Made by a program: the position numbers and the translations under genes. Below the pieces are notes generated by a model that was given only the letters and a program-made list of their open reading frames with translations, made no database searches and had not been told where the DNA came from. A stretch of 64,000 bases of DNA from Auanema rhodensis (Eukaryota > Nematoda > Chromadorea > Rhabditida > Rhabditidae), in assembly GCA_964057225.1 (NCBI GenBank), contig OZ059897.1, positions 1,922,001 to 1,986,000 of the forward strand, in the 5' to 3' direction. Position 1 is the stretch's first letter; each line of letters opens with the position of its first letter. Positions 12,637 through 25,800 of this stretch are shown piece after piece.

Positions 12637-15600
12637 TCAAATCTGATAACACAGATCGACGCAGCTTAAAAATCCGCATCGAATGCACTATACTACATTG
12701 AGAAACGCTCTATACAAAAATTAGTTATGATCGTTTGAAAAATAATGCATTAGTGTATGCTGAGTTCCCATGTACACTCAACATTGCTTCCAAAAACATT
12801 TTGACAAAAATTTTCCCGAAAAATTTCTAAATAATTTCACAAAAAGTAGATGTTTTTAGATTCCTTTTTTCAAGACGAATACGATGGACAATGTTTTTCA
12901 ACAAAAAAATCATTTCTTCAGTGTGAAAATCGAGGATATAAGTGTGAACATATATCAGTTGATATCTCGGTGCATTTTTAAGCTAACTCAAATCTGATAA
13001 CACAGATCGACGCAGCTTAAAAATCCGCATCGAATGCACTATACTACATTGAGAAACGCTCTATACAAAAATTAGTTATGATCGTTTGAAAAATAATGCA
13101 TTAGTGTATGCTGAGTTCCCATGTACACTCAACATTGCTTCCAAAAACATTTTGACAAAAATTTTCCCGAAAAATTTCTAAATAATTTCACAAAAAGTAG
13201 ATGTTTTTAGATTCCTTTTTTCAAGACGAATACGATGGACAATGTTTTTCAACAAAAAAATCATTTCTTCAGGGTGAAAATCGAGGATATAAGTGTGAAC
13301 ATATATCAGTTGATATCTCGGTGCATTTTTAAGCTAACTCAAATCTGATAACACAGATCGACGCAGCTTAAAAATTCGCATCGAATGCACTATACTACAT
13401 TGAGAAACGCTCTATACAAAAATTAGTTATGATCGTTTGAAAAATAATGCATTAGTGTATGCTGAGTTCCCATGTACACTCAACATTGCTTCCAAAAACA
13501 TTTTGACAAAAATTTTCCCGAAAAATTTCTAAATAATTTCACAAAAAGTAGATGTTTTTAGATTCCTTTTTTCAAGACGAATACGATGGACAATGTTTTT
13601 CAACAAAAAAATCATTTCTTCAGTGTGAAAATCGAGGATATAAGTGTGAACATATATCAGTTGATATCTCGGTGCATTTTTAAGCTAACTCAAATCTGAT
13701 AACACAGATCGACGCAGCTTAAAAATCCGCATCGAATGCACTATACTACATTGAGAAACGCTCTATACAAAAATTAGTTATGATCGTTTGAAAAATAATG
13801 CATTAGTGTATGCTGAGTTCCCATGTACACTCAACATTGCTTCCAAAAACATTTTGACAAAAATTTTCCCGAAAAATTTCTAAATAATTTCACAAAAAGT
13901 AGATGTTTTTAGATTCCTTTTTTCAAGACGAATACGATGGACAATGTTTTTCAACAAAAAAATCATTTCTTCAGGGTGAAAATCGAGGATATAAGTGTGA
14001 ACATATATCAGTTGATATCTCGGTGCATTTTTAAGCTAACTCAAATCTGATAACACAGATCGACGCAGCTTAAAAATTCGCATCGAATGCACTATACTAC
14101 ATTGAGAAACGCTCTATACAAAAATTAGTTATGATCGTTTGAAAAATAATGCATTAGTGTATGCTGAGTTCCCATGTACACTCAACATTGCTTCCAAAAA
14201 CATTTTGACAAAAATTTTCCCGAAAAATTTCTAAATAATTTCACAAAAAGTAGATGTTTTTAGATTCCTTTTTTCAAGACGAATACGATGGACAATGTTT
14301 TTCAACAAAAAAATCATTTCTTCAGGGTGAAAATCGAGGATATAAGTGTGAACATATATCAGTTGATATCTCGGTGCATTTTCAAGCTAACTCAAATCTG
14401 ATAACACAGATCGACGCAGCTTACAAATCCGCATCGAATGCACTATACTACATTGAGAAACGCTCTATACAAAAATTAGTTATGATCGTATGAAAAATAA
14501 TGCATTAGTGTATGTTGAGTTCCCATGTACACTCAACATTGCTTCCAAAAACATTTTGACAAAAATTTTCCCGAAAAATTTCTGAATAATTTCACAAAAA
14601 GTAGATGTTTTTAGATTCTTTTTTTCAAGACGAATACGATGGACAATGTTTTTCAACGAAAAAATCATTTCTTCAGGGTGAAAATCGAGGATATAAGTGT
14701 GAACATATATCAGTTGATATCTCGGTGCATTTTCAAGCTAGCGCAAATCTGATAACACAGATCGACGCAGCTTAAAAATCCGCATCGAATGCACTATACT
14801 ACATTGATAAACGCTCCATACAAAAATTAGTTATGATCGTTTGAAAAATAATGCATTAGTGTATGCTGAGTTCCCATGTACACTCAACATTGCTTCCAAA
14901 AACATTTTGACAAAAATTTTCCCGAAAAATTTCTAAATAATTTCACAAAAAGTAGATGTTTTTAGATTCCTTTTTTCAAGACGAATACGATGGACAATGT
15001 TTTTCAACAAAAAAATCATTTCTTCAGTGTGAAAATCGAGGATATAAGTGTGAACATATATCAGTTGATATCTCGGTGCATTTTTAAGCTAACTCAAATC
15101 TGATAACACAGATCGACGCAGCTTAAAAATCCGCATCGAATGCACTATACTACATTGAGAAACGCTCTATACAAAAATTAGTTATGATCGTTTGAAAAAT
15201 AATGCATTAGTGTATGCTGAGTTCCCATGTACACTCAACATTGCTTCCAAAAACATTTTGACAAAAATTTTCCCGAAAAATTTCTAAATAATTTCACAAA
15301 AAGTAGATGTTTTTAGATTCCTTTTTTCAAGACGAATACGATGGACAATGTTTTTCAACAAAAAAATCATTTCTTCAGGGTGAAAATCGAGGATATAAGT
15401 GTGAACATATATCAGTTGATATCTCGGTGCATTTTTAAGCTAACTCAAATCTGATAACACAGATCGACGCAGCTTAAAAATTCGCATCGAATGCACTATA
15501 CTACATTGAGAAACGCTCTATACAAAAATTAGTTATGATCGTTTGAAAAATAATGCATTAGTGTATGCTGAGTTCCCATGTACACTCAACATTGCTTCCA

Positions 15601-17901
15601 AAAACATTTTGACAAAAATTTTCCCGAAAAATTTCTAAATAATTTCACAAAAAGTAGATGTTTTTAGATTCCTTTTTTCAAGACGAATACGATGGACAAT
15701 GTTTTTCAACAAAAAAATCATTTCTTCAGTGTGAAAATCGAGGATATAAGTGTGAACATATATCAGTTGATATCTCGGTGCATTTTTAAGCTAACTCAAA
15801 TCTGATAACACAGATCGACGCAGCTTAAAAATCCGCATCGAATGCACTATACTACATTGAGAAACGCTCTATACAAAAATTAGTTATGATCGTTTGAAAA
15901 ATAATGCATTAGTGTATGCTGAGTTCCCATGTACACTCAACATTGCTTCCAAAAACATTTTGACAAAAATTTTCCCGAAAAATTTCTAAATAATTTCACA
16001 AAAAGTAGATGTTTTTAGATTCCTTTTTTCAAGACGAATACGATGGACAATGTTTTTCAACAAAAAAATCATTTCTTCAGGGTGAAAATCGAGGATATAA
16101 GTGTGAACATATATCAGTTGATATCTCGGTGCATTTTTAAGCTAACTCAAATCTGATAACACAGATCGACGCAGCTTAAAAATTCGCATCGAATGCACTA
16201 TACTACATTGAGAAACGCTCTATACAAAAATTAGTTATGATCGTTTGAAAAATAATGCATTAGTGTATGCTGAGTTCCCATGTACACTCAACATTGCTTC
16301 CAAAAACATTTTGACAAAAATTTTCCCGAAAAATTTCTAAATAATTTCACAAAAAGTAGATGTTTTTAGATTCCTTTTTTCAAGACGAATACGATGGACA
16401 ATGTTTTTCAACAAAAAAATCATTTCTTCAGGGTGAAAATCGAGGATATAAGTGTGAACATATATCAGTTGATATCTCGGTGCATTTTCAAGCTAACTCA
16501 AATCTGATAACACAGATCGACGCAGCTTACAAATCCGCATCGAATGCACTATACTACATTGAGAAACGCTCTATACAAAAATTAGTTATGATCGTATGAA
16601 AAATAATGCATTAGTGTATGTTGAGTTCCCATGTACACTCAACATTGCTTCCAAAAACATTTTGACAAAAATTTTCCCGAAAAATTTCTGAATAATTTCA
16701 CAAAAAGTAGATGTTTTTAGATTCTTTTTTTCAAGACGAATACGATGGACAATGTTTTTCAACGAAAAAATCATTTCTTCAGGGTGAAAATCGAGGATAT
16801 AAGTGTGAACATATATCAGTTGATATCTCGGTGCATTTTCAAGCTAGCGCAAATCTGATAACACAGATCGACGCAGCTTAAAAATCCGCATCGAATGCAC
16901 TATACTACATTGATAAACGCTCCATACAAAAATTAGTTATGATCGTTTGAAAAATAATGCATTAGTGTATGCTGAGTTCCCATGTACACTCAACATTGCT
17001 TCCAAAAACATTTTGACAAAAATTTTCCCGAAAAATTTCTAAATAATTTCACAAAAAGTAGATGTTTTTAGATTCCTTTTTTCAAGACGAATACGATGGA
17101 CAATGTTTTTCAACAAAAAAATCATTTCTTCAGTGTGAAAATCGAGGATATAAGTGTGAACATATATCAGTTGATATCTCGGTGCATTTTTAAGCTAACT
17201 CAAATCTGATAACACAGATCGACGCAGCTTAAAAATCCGCATCGAATGCACTATACTACATTGAGAAACGCTCTATACAAAAATTAGTTATGATCGTTTG
17301 AAAAATAATGCATTAGTGTATGCTGAGTTCCCATGTACACTCAACATTGCTTCCAAAAACATTTTGACAAAAATTTTCCCGAAAAATTTCTAAATAATTT
17401 CACAAAAAGTAGATGTTTTTAGATTCCTTTTTTCAAGACGAATACGATGGACAATGTTTTTCAACAAAAAAATCATTTCTTCAGGGTGAAAATCGAGGAT
17501 ATAAGTGTGAACATATATCAGTTGATATCTCGGTGCATTTTTAAGCTAACTCAAATCTGATAACACAGATCGACGCAGCTTAAAAATTCGCATCGAATGC
17601 ACTATACTACATTGAGAAACGCTCTATACAAAAATTAGTTATGATCGTTTGAAAAATAATGCATTAGTGTATGCTGAGTTCCCATGTACACTCAACATTG
17701 CTTCCAAAAACATTTTGACAAAAATTTTCCCGAAAAATTTCTAAATAATTTCACAAAAAGTAGATGTTTTTAGATTCCTTTTTTCAAGACGAATACGATG
17801 GACAATGTTTTTCAACAAAAAAATCATTTCTTCAGGGTGAAAATCGAGGATATAAGTGTAAACATATATCAGTTGATATCTCGGTGCATTTTTAAGTTAA
17901 C
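12637..17901 (+). repeat. Hexameric higher-order repeat, about 2.5 copies of 2106 bp
   Basis: Units start at 12637, 14743 and 16849 (the last is partial, three monomers). In each full unit cttcagtgtg marks monomers 1 and 3, taaaaattcgc marks monomers 3 and 5, and monomer 6 has cttacaaatcc with atcgtatga and ttctgaat. Units 2 and 3 also open with gataaacgctccatac, absent from unit 1. A weaker 702 bp dimer rhythm is visible inside each unit. These recurrences explain the identical 79-codon frames seen 2106 bp apart. Confidence 0.82.
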
Positions 17902-20900
17902 TCAAATCTGATAACACAGATCAACGCAGCTTAAAAATCCGCCTCGAATGCACTATACTACATTGAGAAACGCTTTATACAAAAATTAGTTATGATCGTA
18001 TGAAAAATAATGCATTAGTGTATGTTGAGTTCCCATGTACACTCAACATTGCTTCCAAAAACATTTTGACAAAAATTTTCCCGAAAAATTTCTGAATAAT
18101 TTCACAAAAAGTAGATGTTTTTAGATTCTTTTTTTCAAGACGAATACGATGGACAATGTTTTTCAACGAAAAAATCATTTCTTCAGGGTGAAAATCGAGG
18201 ATATAAGTGTGAACATATATCAGTTGATATCTCGGTGCATTTTTAAGCTAACTCAAATCTGATAACACAGATCGACGCAGCTTAAAAATCCGCATCGAAT
18301 GCACTATACTACATTGAGAAACGCTCTATACAAAAATTAGTTATGATCGTTTGAAAAATAATGCATTAGTGTATGCTGAGTTCCCATGTACACTCAACAT
18401 TGCTTCCAAAAACATTGTGACAAAAATTTTCCCGAAAAATTTCTAAATAATTTCACAAAAAGTAGATGTTTTTAGATTCCTTTTTTCAAGGCAAAGACGA
18501 TGGACAATGTTATTCAACGAAAAAATTAATTCTTCAGGGTGAAAATCGAGGATATAAGTGTGAACCTATATCAGTTGATATCTCGGTGCATTTTCAAGCT
18601 AGCGCAAATCTGATAACACAGATCGACGCAGCTTAAAAATCCGCATCGAATGCACTATACTACATTGATAAACGCTTAATACAAAAATTAGTTATGATCG
18701 TTTGAAAAATAATGCATTAGTGTATGTTGAGTTCCCATGTACACTCAACATTGCTTCCAAAAACATTTTGACAAAAATTTTCCCGAAAAATTTCTAAATA
18801 ATTTCACAAAAAGTAGAAGTTTTTAGATTCCTTTTTTCAAGACGAATACGATGGACAATGTTTTTCAACGAAAAAATCATTTCTTCAGGGGGAAAACCGA
18901 GGATATAAGTGTGAACATATATCAGTTGATATCTCGGTGCATTTTCAAGCTAACTCAAATCTGATAACACAGATCGACGCAGCTTACAAATCCGCATCGA
19001 ATGCACTATACTACATTGAGAAACGCTCTATACAAAAATTAGTTATGATCGTTTGAAAAATAATGCATTAGTGTATGTTGAGTTCCCATGTACACTCAAC
19101 ATTGCTTCCAAAAACATTTTGACAAAAAGTTTCCCGAAAAATTTCTAAATAATTTCACAAAAAGTAGATGTTTTTAGATTCCTTTTTTCAAGACGAATAC
19201 GATGGACAATGTTTTTTAACGAAAAAATCATTTCTTCAGGGTGAAAATCGAGGATATAAGTGTGAACATATATCAGTTGATATCTCGGTGCATTTTTAAG
19301 CTAACTCAAATCTGATAACACAGATCGACGCAGCTTAAAAATCCGCATCGAATGCACTATACTACATTGAGAAACGCTCTATACAAAAATTAGTTATGAT
19401 CGTTTGAAAAATAATGCATTAGTGTATGCTGAGTTCCCATGTACACTCAACATTGCTTCCAAAAACATTTTGACAAAAATTTTCCCGAAAAATTTCTAAA
19501 TAATTTCACAAAAAGTAGATGTTTTTAGATTCCTTTTTTCAAGACGAATACGATGGACAATGTTTTTCAACAAAAAAATCATTTCTTCAGGGTGAAAATC
19601 GAGGATATAAGTGTGAACATATATCAGTTGATATCTCGGTGCATTTTTAAGTTAACTCAAATCTGATAACACAGATCAACGCAGCTTAAAAATCCGCCTC
19701 GAATGCACTATACTACATTGAGAAACGCTTTATACAAAAATTAGTTATGATCGTATGAAAAATAATGCATTAGTGTATGTTGAGTTCCCATGTACACTCA
19801 ACATTGCTTCCAAAAACATTTTGACAAAAATTTTCCCGAAAAATTTCTGAATAATTTCACAAAAAGTAGATGTTTTTAGATTCTTTTTTTCAAGACGAAT
19901 ACGATGGACAATGTTTTTCAACGAAAAAATCATTTCTTCAGGGTGAAAATCGAGGATATAAGTGTGAACATATATCAGTTGATATCTCGGTGCATTTTTA
20001 AGCTAACTCAAATCTGATAACACAGATCGACGCAGCTTAAAAATCCGCATCGAATGCACTATACTACATTGAGAAACGCTCTATACAAAAATTAGTTATG
20101 ATCGTTTGAAAAATAATGCATTAGTGTATGCTGAGTTCCCATGTACACTCAACATTGCTTCCAAAAACATTGTGACAAAAATTTTCCCGAAAAATTTCTA
20201 AATAATTTCACAAAAAGTAGATGTTTTTAGATTCCTTTTTTCAAGGCAAAGACGATGGACAATGTTATTCAACGAAAAAATTAATTCTTCAGGGTGAAAA
20301 TCGAGGATATAAGTGTGAACCTATATCAGTTGATATCTCGGTGCATTTTCAAGCTAGCGCAAATCTGATAACACAGATCGACGCAGCTTAAAAATCCGCA
20401 TCGAATGCACTATACTACATTGATAAACGCTTAATACAAAAATTAGTTATGATCGTTTGAAAAATAATGCATTAGTGTATGTTGAGTTCCCATGTACACT
20501 CAACATTGCTTCCAAAAACATTTTGACAAAAATTTTCCCGAAAAATTTCTAAATAATTTCACAAAAAGTAGATGTTTTTAGATTCCTTTTTTCAAGACGA
20601 ATACGATGGACAATGTTTTTCAACGAAAAAATCATTTCTTCAGGGTGAAAATCGAGGATATAAGTGTGAACATATATCAGTTGATATCTCGGTGCATTTT
20701 TAAGCTAACTCAAATCTGATAACACAGATCGACGCAGCTTACAAATCCGCATCGAATGCACTATACTACATTGAGAAACGCTCTATACAAAAATTAGTTA
20801 TGATCGTTTGAAAAATAATGCATTAGTGTATGCTGAGTTCCCATGTACACTCAACATTGCTTCCAAAAACATTGTGACAAAAATTTTCCCGAAAAATTTC

Positions 20901-21411
20901 TAAATAATTTCACAAAAAGTAGGAGTTTTTAGATTTCTTTTTTCAAGGCAAAGACGATGGACAATGTTATTCAACGAAAAAATTAATTCTTCAGGGTGAA
21001 AATCGAGGATATAAGTGTGAACATATATCAGTTGATATCTCGGTGCATTTTTAAGCTAACTCAAATCTGATAACACAGATCGACGCAGCTTAAAAATCCG
21101 CATCGAATGCACTATACTACATTGAGAAACGCTCTATACAAAAATTAGTTATGATCGTTTGAAAAATAATGCATTAGTGTATGCTGAGTTCCCATGTACA
21201 CTCAACATTGCTTCCAAAAACATTTTGACAAAAATTTTCCCGAAAAATTTCTAAATAATTTCACAAAAAGTAGATGTTTTTAGATTCCTTTTTTCAAGAC
21301 GAATACGATGGACAATGTTTTTCAACAAAAAAATCATTTCTTCAGGGTGAAAATCGAGGATATAAGTGTGAACATATATCAGTTGATATCTCGGTGCATT
21401 TTTAAGCTAAC
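17902..21411 (+). repeat. Pentameric higher-order repeat, two copies of 1755 bp
   Basis: Units 17902-19656 and 19657-21411 have the same order of types: ccgcctcg/atcgtatga copy; cattgtgac/ggcaaagacg/cattttcaag copy; gataaacgcttaatac copy; cttacaaatcc copy; common copy. The fourth members differ most: the first has aaaaagtttcccg and gacgaatacg, the second cattgtgac and ggcaaagacg. One monomer near 18891 has a private change, cagggggaaaaccg. Confidence 0.7.
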
Positions 21412-22815
21412 TCAAATCTGATAACACAGATCGACGCAGCTTAAAAATCCGCATCGAATGCACTATACTACATTGAGAAACGCTCTATACAAAAATTAGT
21501 TATGATCGTTTGAAAAATAATGCATTAGTGTATGCTGAGTTCCCATGTACACTCAACATTGCTTCCAAAAACATTGTGACAAAAATTTTCCCGAAAAATT
21601 TCTAAATAATTTCACAAAAAGTAGATGTTTTTAGATTCCTTTTTTCAAGGCAAAGACGATGGACAATGTTATTCAACGAAAAAATTAATTCTTCAGGGTG
21701 AAAATCGAGGATATAAGTGTGAACCTATATCAGTTGATATCTCGGTGCATTTTCAAGCTAGCGCAAATCTGATAACACAGATCGACGCAGCTTAAAAATC
21801 CGCATCGAATGCACTATACTACATTGATAAACGCTTAATACAAAAATTAGTTATGATCGTTTGAAAAATAATGCATTAGTGTATGTTGAGTTCCCATGTA
21901 CACTCAACATTGCTTCCAAAAACATTTTGACAAAAATTTTCCCGAAAAATTTCTAAATAATTTCACAAAAAGTAGATGTTTTTAGATTCCTTTTTTCAAG
22001 ACGAATACGATGGACAATGTTTTTCAACGAAAAAATCATTTCTTCAGGGTGAAAATCGAGGATATAAGTGTGAACATATATCAGTTGATATCTCGGTGCA
22101 TTTTTAAGCTAACTCAAATCTGATAACACAGATCGACGCAGCTTACAAATCCGCATCGAATGCACTATACTACATTGAGAAACGCTCTATACAAAAATTA
22201 GTTATGATCGTTTGAAAAATAATGCATTAGTGTATGCTGAGTTCCCATGTACACTCAACATTGCTTCCAAAAACATTGTGACAAAAATTTTCCCGAAAAA
22301 TTTCTAAATAATTTCACAAAAAGTAGGAGTTTTTAGATTTCTTTTTTCAAGGCAAAGACGATGGACAATGTTATTCAACGAAAAAATTAATTCTTCAGGG
22401 TGAAAATCGAGGATATAAGTGTGAACCTATATCAGTTGATATCTCGGTGCATTTTCAAGCTAGCGCAAATCTGATAACACAGATCGACGCAGCTTAAAAA
22501 TCCGCATCGAATGCACTATACTACATTGATAAACGCTTAATACAAAAATTAGTTATGATCGTTTGAAAAATAATGCATTAGTGTATGTTGAGTTCCCATG
22601 TACACTCAACATTGCTTCCAAAAACATTTTGACAAAAATTTTCCCGAAAAATTTCTAAATAATTTCACAAAAAGTAGATGTTTTTAGATTCCTTTTTTCA
22701 AGACGAATACGATGGACAATGTTTTTCAACGAAAAAATCATTTCTTCAGGGTGAAAATCGAGGATATAAGTGTGAACATATATCAGTTGATATCTCGGTG
22801 CATTTTTAAGCTAAC
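21412..22815 (+). repeat. Continuation of trimer-type monomers
   Basis: Four monomers: cattgtgac/ggcaaagacg, gataaacgcttaatac, cttacaaatcc with gtaggagttt, then gataaacgcttaatac again. The first three repeat the order seen at 20008-21060, offset 1404 bp, and resemble the trimer at 2458-5616. The last copy directly precedes a change in variant content. Confidence 0.6.
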
Positions 22816-25800
22816 TCAAATCTGATAACACAGATCGACGCAGCTTTAAAATCCGCATCGAATGCACTATACTACATTGAGAAACGCTCTATACAAAAAT
22901 AAGTTATGATCGTTTGAAAAATAATGCATTAGTGTATGTTGAGTTCCCATGTACACTCAACATTGCTTCCAAAAACATTTTGACAAAAATTTTCCCGAAA
23001 AATTTCTAAATAATTTCACAAAAAGTAGATGTTTTTAGATTCCTTTTTTTAAGACGAAGACGATGGACAATGTTATTCAACGAAAAAATCATTTCTTCAG
23101 GGTGAAAGTCGAGGATATAAGTGTGAACATATATCAGTTGATATCTCGGTGCATTTTTAAGCTAACTCAAATCTGATAACACAGATCGACGCAGCTTAAA
23201 AATCCGCATCGAATGCACTATACTACCTTGAGAAACGCTATTTACAAAAATTAGTTATGATCGTTTGAAAAATAATGCATTAGTGTATGTTGAGTTCCCA
23301 TGTACACTCAACATTGCTTCCAAAAACATTTTGACAAAAATTTTCCCGAAAAATTTCTAAATAATTTCACAAAAAGTAGATGTTTTTAGATTCCTTTTTT
23401 CAAGACGAAGACGATGGACAATGTTATTCAACGAAAAAATCATTTCTTCAGGGTGAAAATCGAGGATATAAGTGTGAACATATATCAGTTGATATCTCGG
23501 TGCATTTTTAAGCTAACTCAAATCTGATAACACAGATCGACGCAGCTTAAAAATCCGCATCGAATGCACTATACTACATTGAGAAACGCTCTATACAAAA
23601 ATAAGTTATGATCGTTTGAAAAATAATGCATTAGTGTATGCTGAGTTCCCATGTACACTCAACATTGCTTCCAAAAACATTTTGACAAAAATTTTCCCGA
23701 AAAATTTCTAAATAATTTCACAAAAAGTAGATGTTTTTAGATTCCTTTTTTCAAGACGAATACGATGGACAATGTTTTTCAACAAAAAAATCATTTCTTC
23801 AGGGTGAAAATCGAGGATATAAGTGTGAACATATATCAGTTGATATCTCGGTGCATTTTTAAGTTAACTCAAATCTGATAACACAGATCAACGCAGCTTA
23901 AAAATCCGCCTCGAATGCACTATACTACATTGAGAAACGCTTTATACAAAAATTAGTTATGATCGTATGAAAAATAATGCATTAGTGTATGTTGAGTTCC
24001 CATGTGCACTCAACATTGCTTCCAAAAACATTTTGACAAAAATTTTCCCGAAAAATTTCTAAATAATTTCACAAAAAGTAGATGTTTTTAGATTCCTTTT
24101 TTCAAGACGAATACGATGGACAATGTTTTTCAACAGAAAAATCATTTCTTCAGCGTGAAAATCGAGGATATAAGTGTGAACATATATCAGTTGATATCTC
24201 GGTGCATTTTTAAGTTAACTCAAATCTGATAATACAGATCAACGCAGCTTAAAAATCCGCATCGAATGCACTATACTACATTGAGAAACGCTCTATACAA
24301 AAATTAGTTATGATCGTTTGAAAAATAATGCATTAGTGTATGTTGAGTTCCCATGTACACTCAACATTGCTTCCAAAAACATTTTGACAAAAATTTTCCC
24401 GAAAAATTTCTAAATAATTTCACAAAAAGTAGATGTTTTTAGATTCCTTTTTTCAAGACAGAGACGATGGACAATGTTATTCAACGAAAAAATCATTTCT
24501 TCAGGGTGAAAATCGAGGATATAAGTGTGAACATATATCAGTTGATATCTCGGTGCATTTTTAAGCTAACTCAAATCTGATAACACAGATCGACGCAGCT
24601 TAAAAATCCGCATCGAATGCACTATACTACATTGAGAAACGCTCTATACAAAAATAAGTTATGATCGTTTGAAAAATAATGCATTAGTGTATGTTGAGTT
24701 CCCATGTACACTCAACATTGCTTCCAAAAACATTTTGACAAAAATTTTCCCGAAAAATTTCTAAATAATTTCACAAAAAGTAGATGTTTTTAGATTCCTT
24801 TTTCCAAGACGAAGACGATGGACAATGGTATTCAACGAAAAAATCATTTCTTCAGGGTGAAAGTCGAGGATATAAGTGTGAACATATATCAGTTGATATC
24901 TCGGTGCATTTTTAAGCTAACTCAAATCTGATAACACAGATCGACGCAGCTTAAAAATCCGCATCGAATGCACTATACTACATTGAGAAACGCTCTATAC
25001 AAAAATAAGTTATGATCGTTTGAAAAATAATGCATTAGTGTATGTTGAGTTCCCATGTACACTCAACATTGCTTCCAAAAACATTTTGACAAAAATTTTC
25101 CCGAAAAATTTCTAAATAATTTCACAAAAAGTAGATGTTTTTAGATTCCTTTTTTCAAGACGAAGACGATGGACAATGTTATTCAACGAAAAAATCATTT
25201 CTTCAGGGTGAAAATCGAGGATATAAGTGTGAACATATATCAGTTGATATCTCGGTGCATTTTTAAGCTAGCGCAAATCTGATAACACAGATCGACGCAG
25301 CTTAAAAATCCGCATCGAATGCACTATACTACATTGAGAAACGCTCTATACAAAAATTAGTTATGATCGTTTGAAAAATAATGCATTAGTGTATGCTGAG
25401 TTCCCATGTACACTCAACATTGCTTCCAAAAACATTGTGACAAAAATTTTCCCGAAAAATTTCTAAATAATTTCACAAAAAGTAGGAGTTTTTAGATTTC
25501 TTTTTTCAAGGCAAAGACAATGGACAATGTTATTCAACGAAAAAATTAATTCTTCAGGGTGAAAATCGAGGATATAAGTGTGAACCTATATCAGTTGATT
25601 ACTCGGTGCATTTTTAAGCTAGCGCAAATCTGATAACACAGATCAACGCAGCTTAAAAATCCGCATCGAATGCACTATACTACATTGAGAAACGCTCCAT
25701 ACAAAAATTAGTTATGATCGTTTGAAAAATAATGCATTAGTGTATGTTGAGTTCCCATGTACACTCAACATTGCTTCCAAAAACATTTTGACAAAAATTT

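Noticed and set aside
11095-16599. 79-codon plus-strand frames at 11095, 14254 and 16360
   Set aside because: They cross a monomer boundary and depend on three chance variants in the same copy; their 2106 bp spacing is that of the hexamer repeat.
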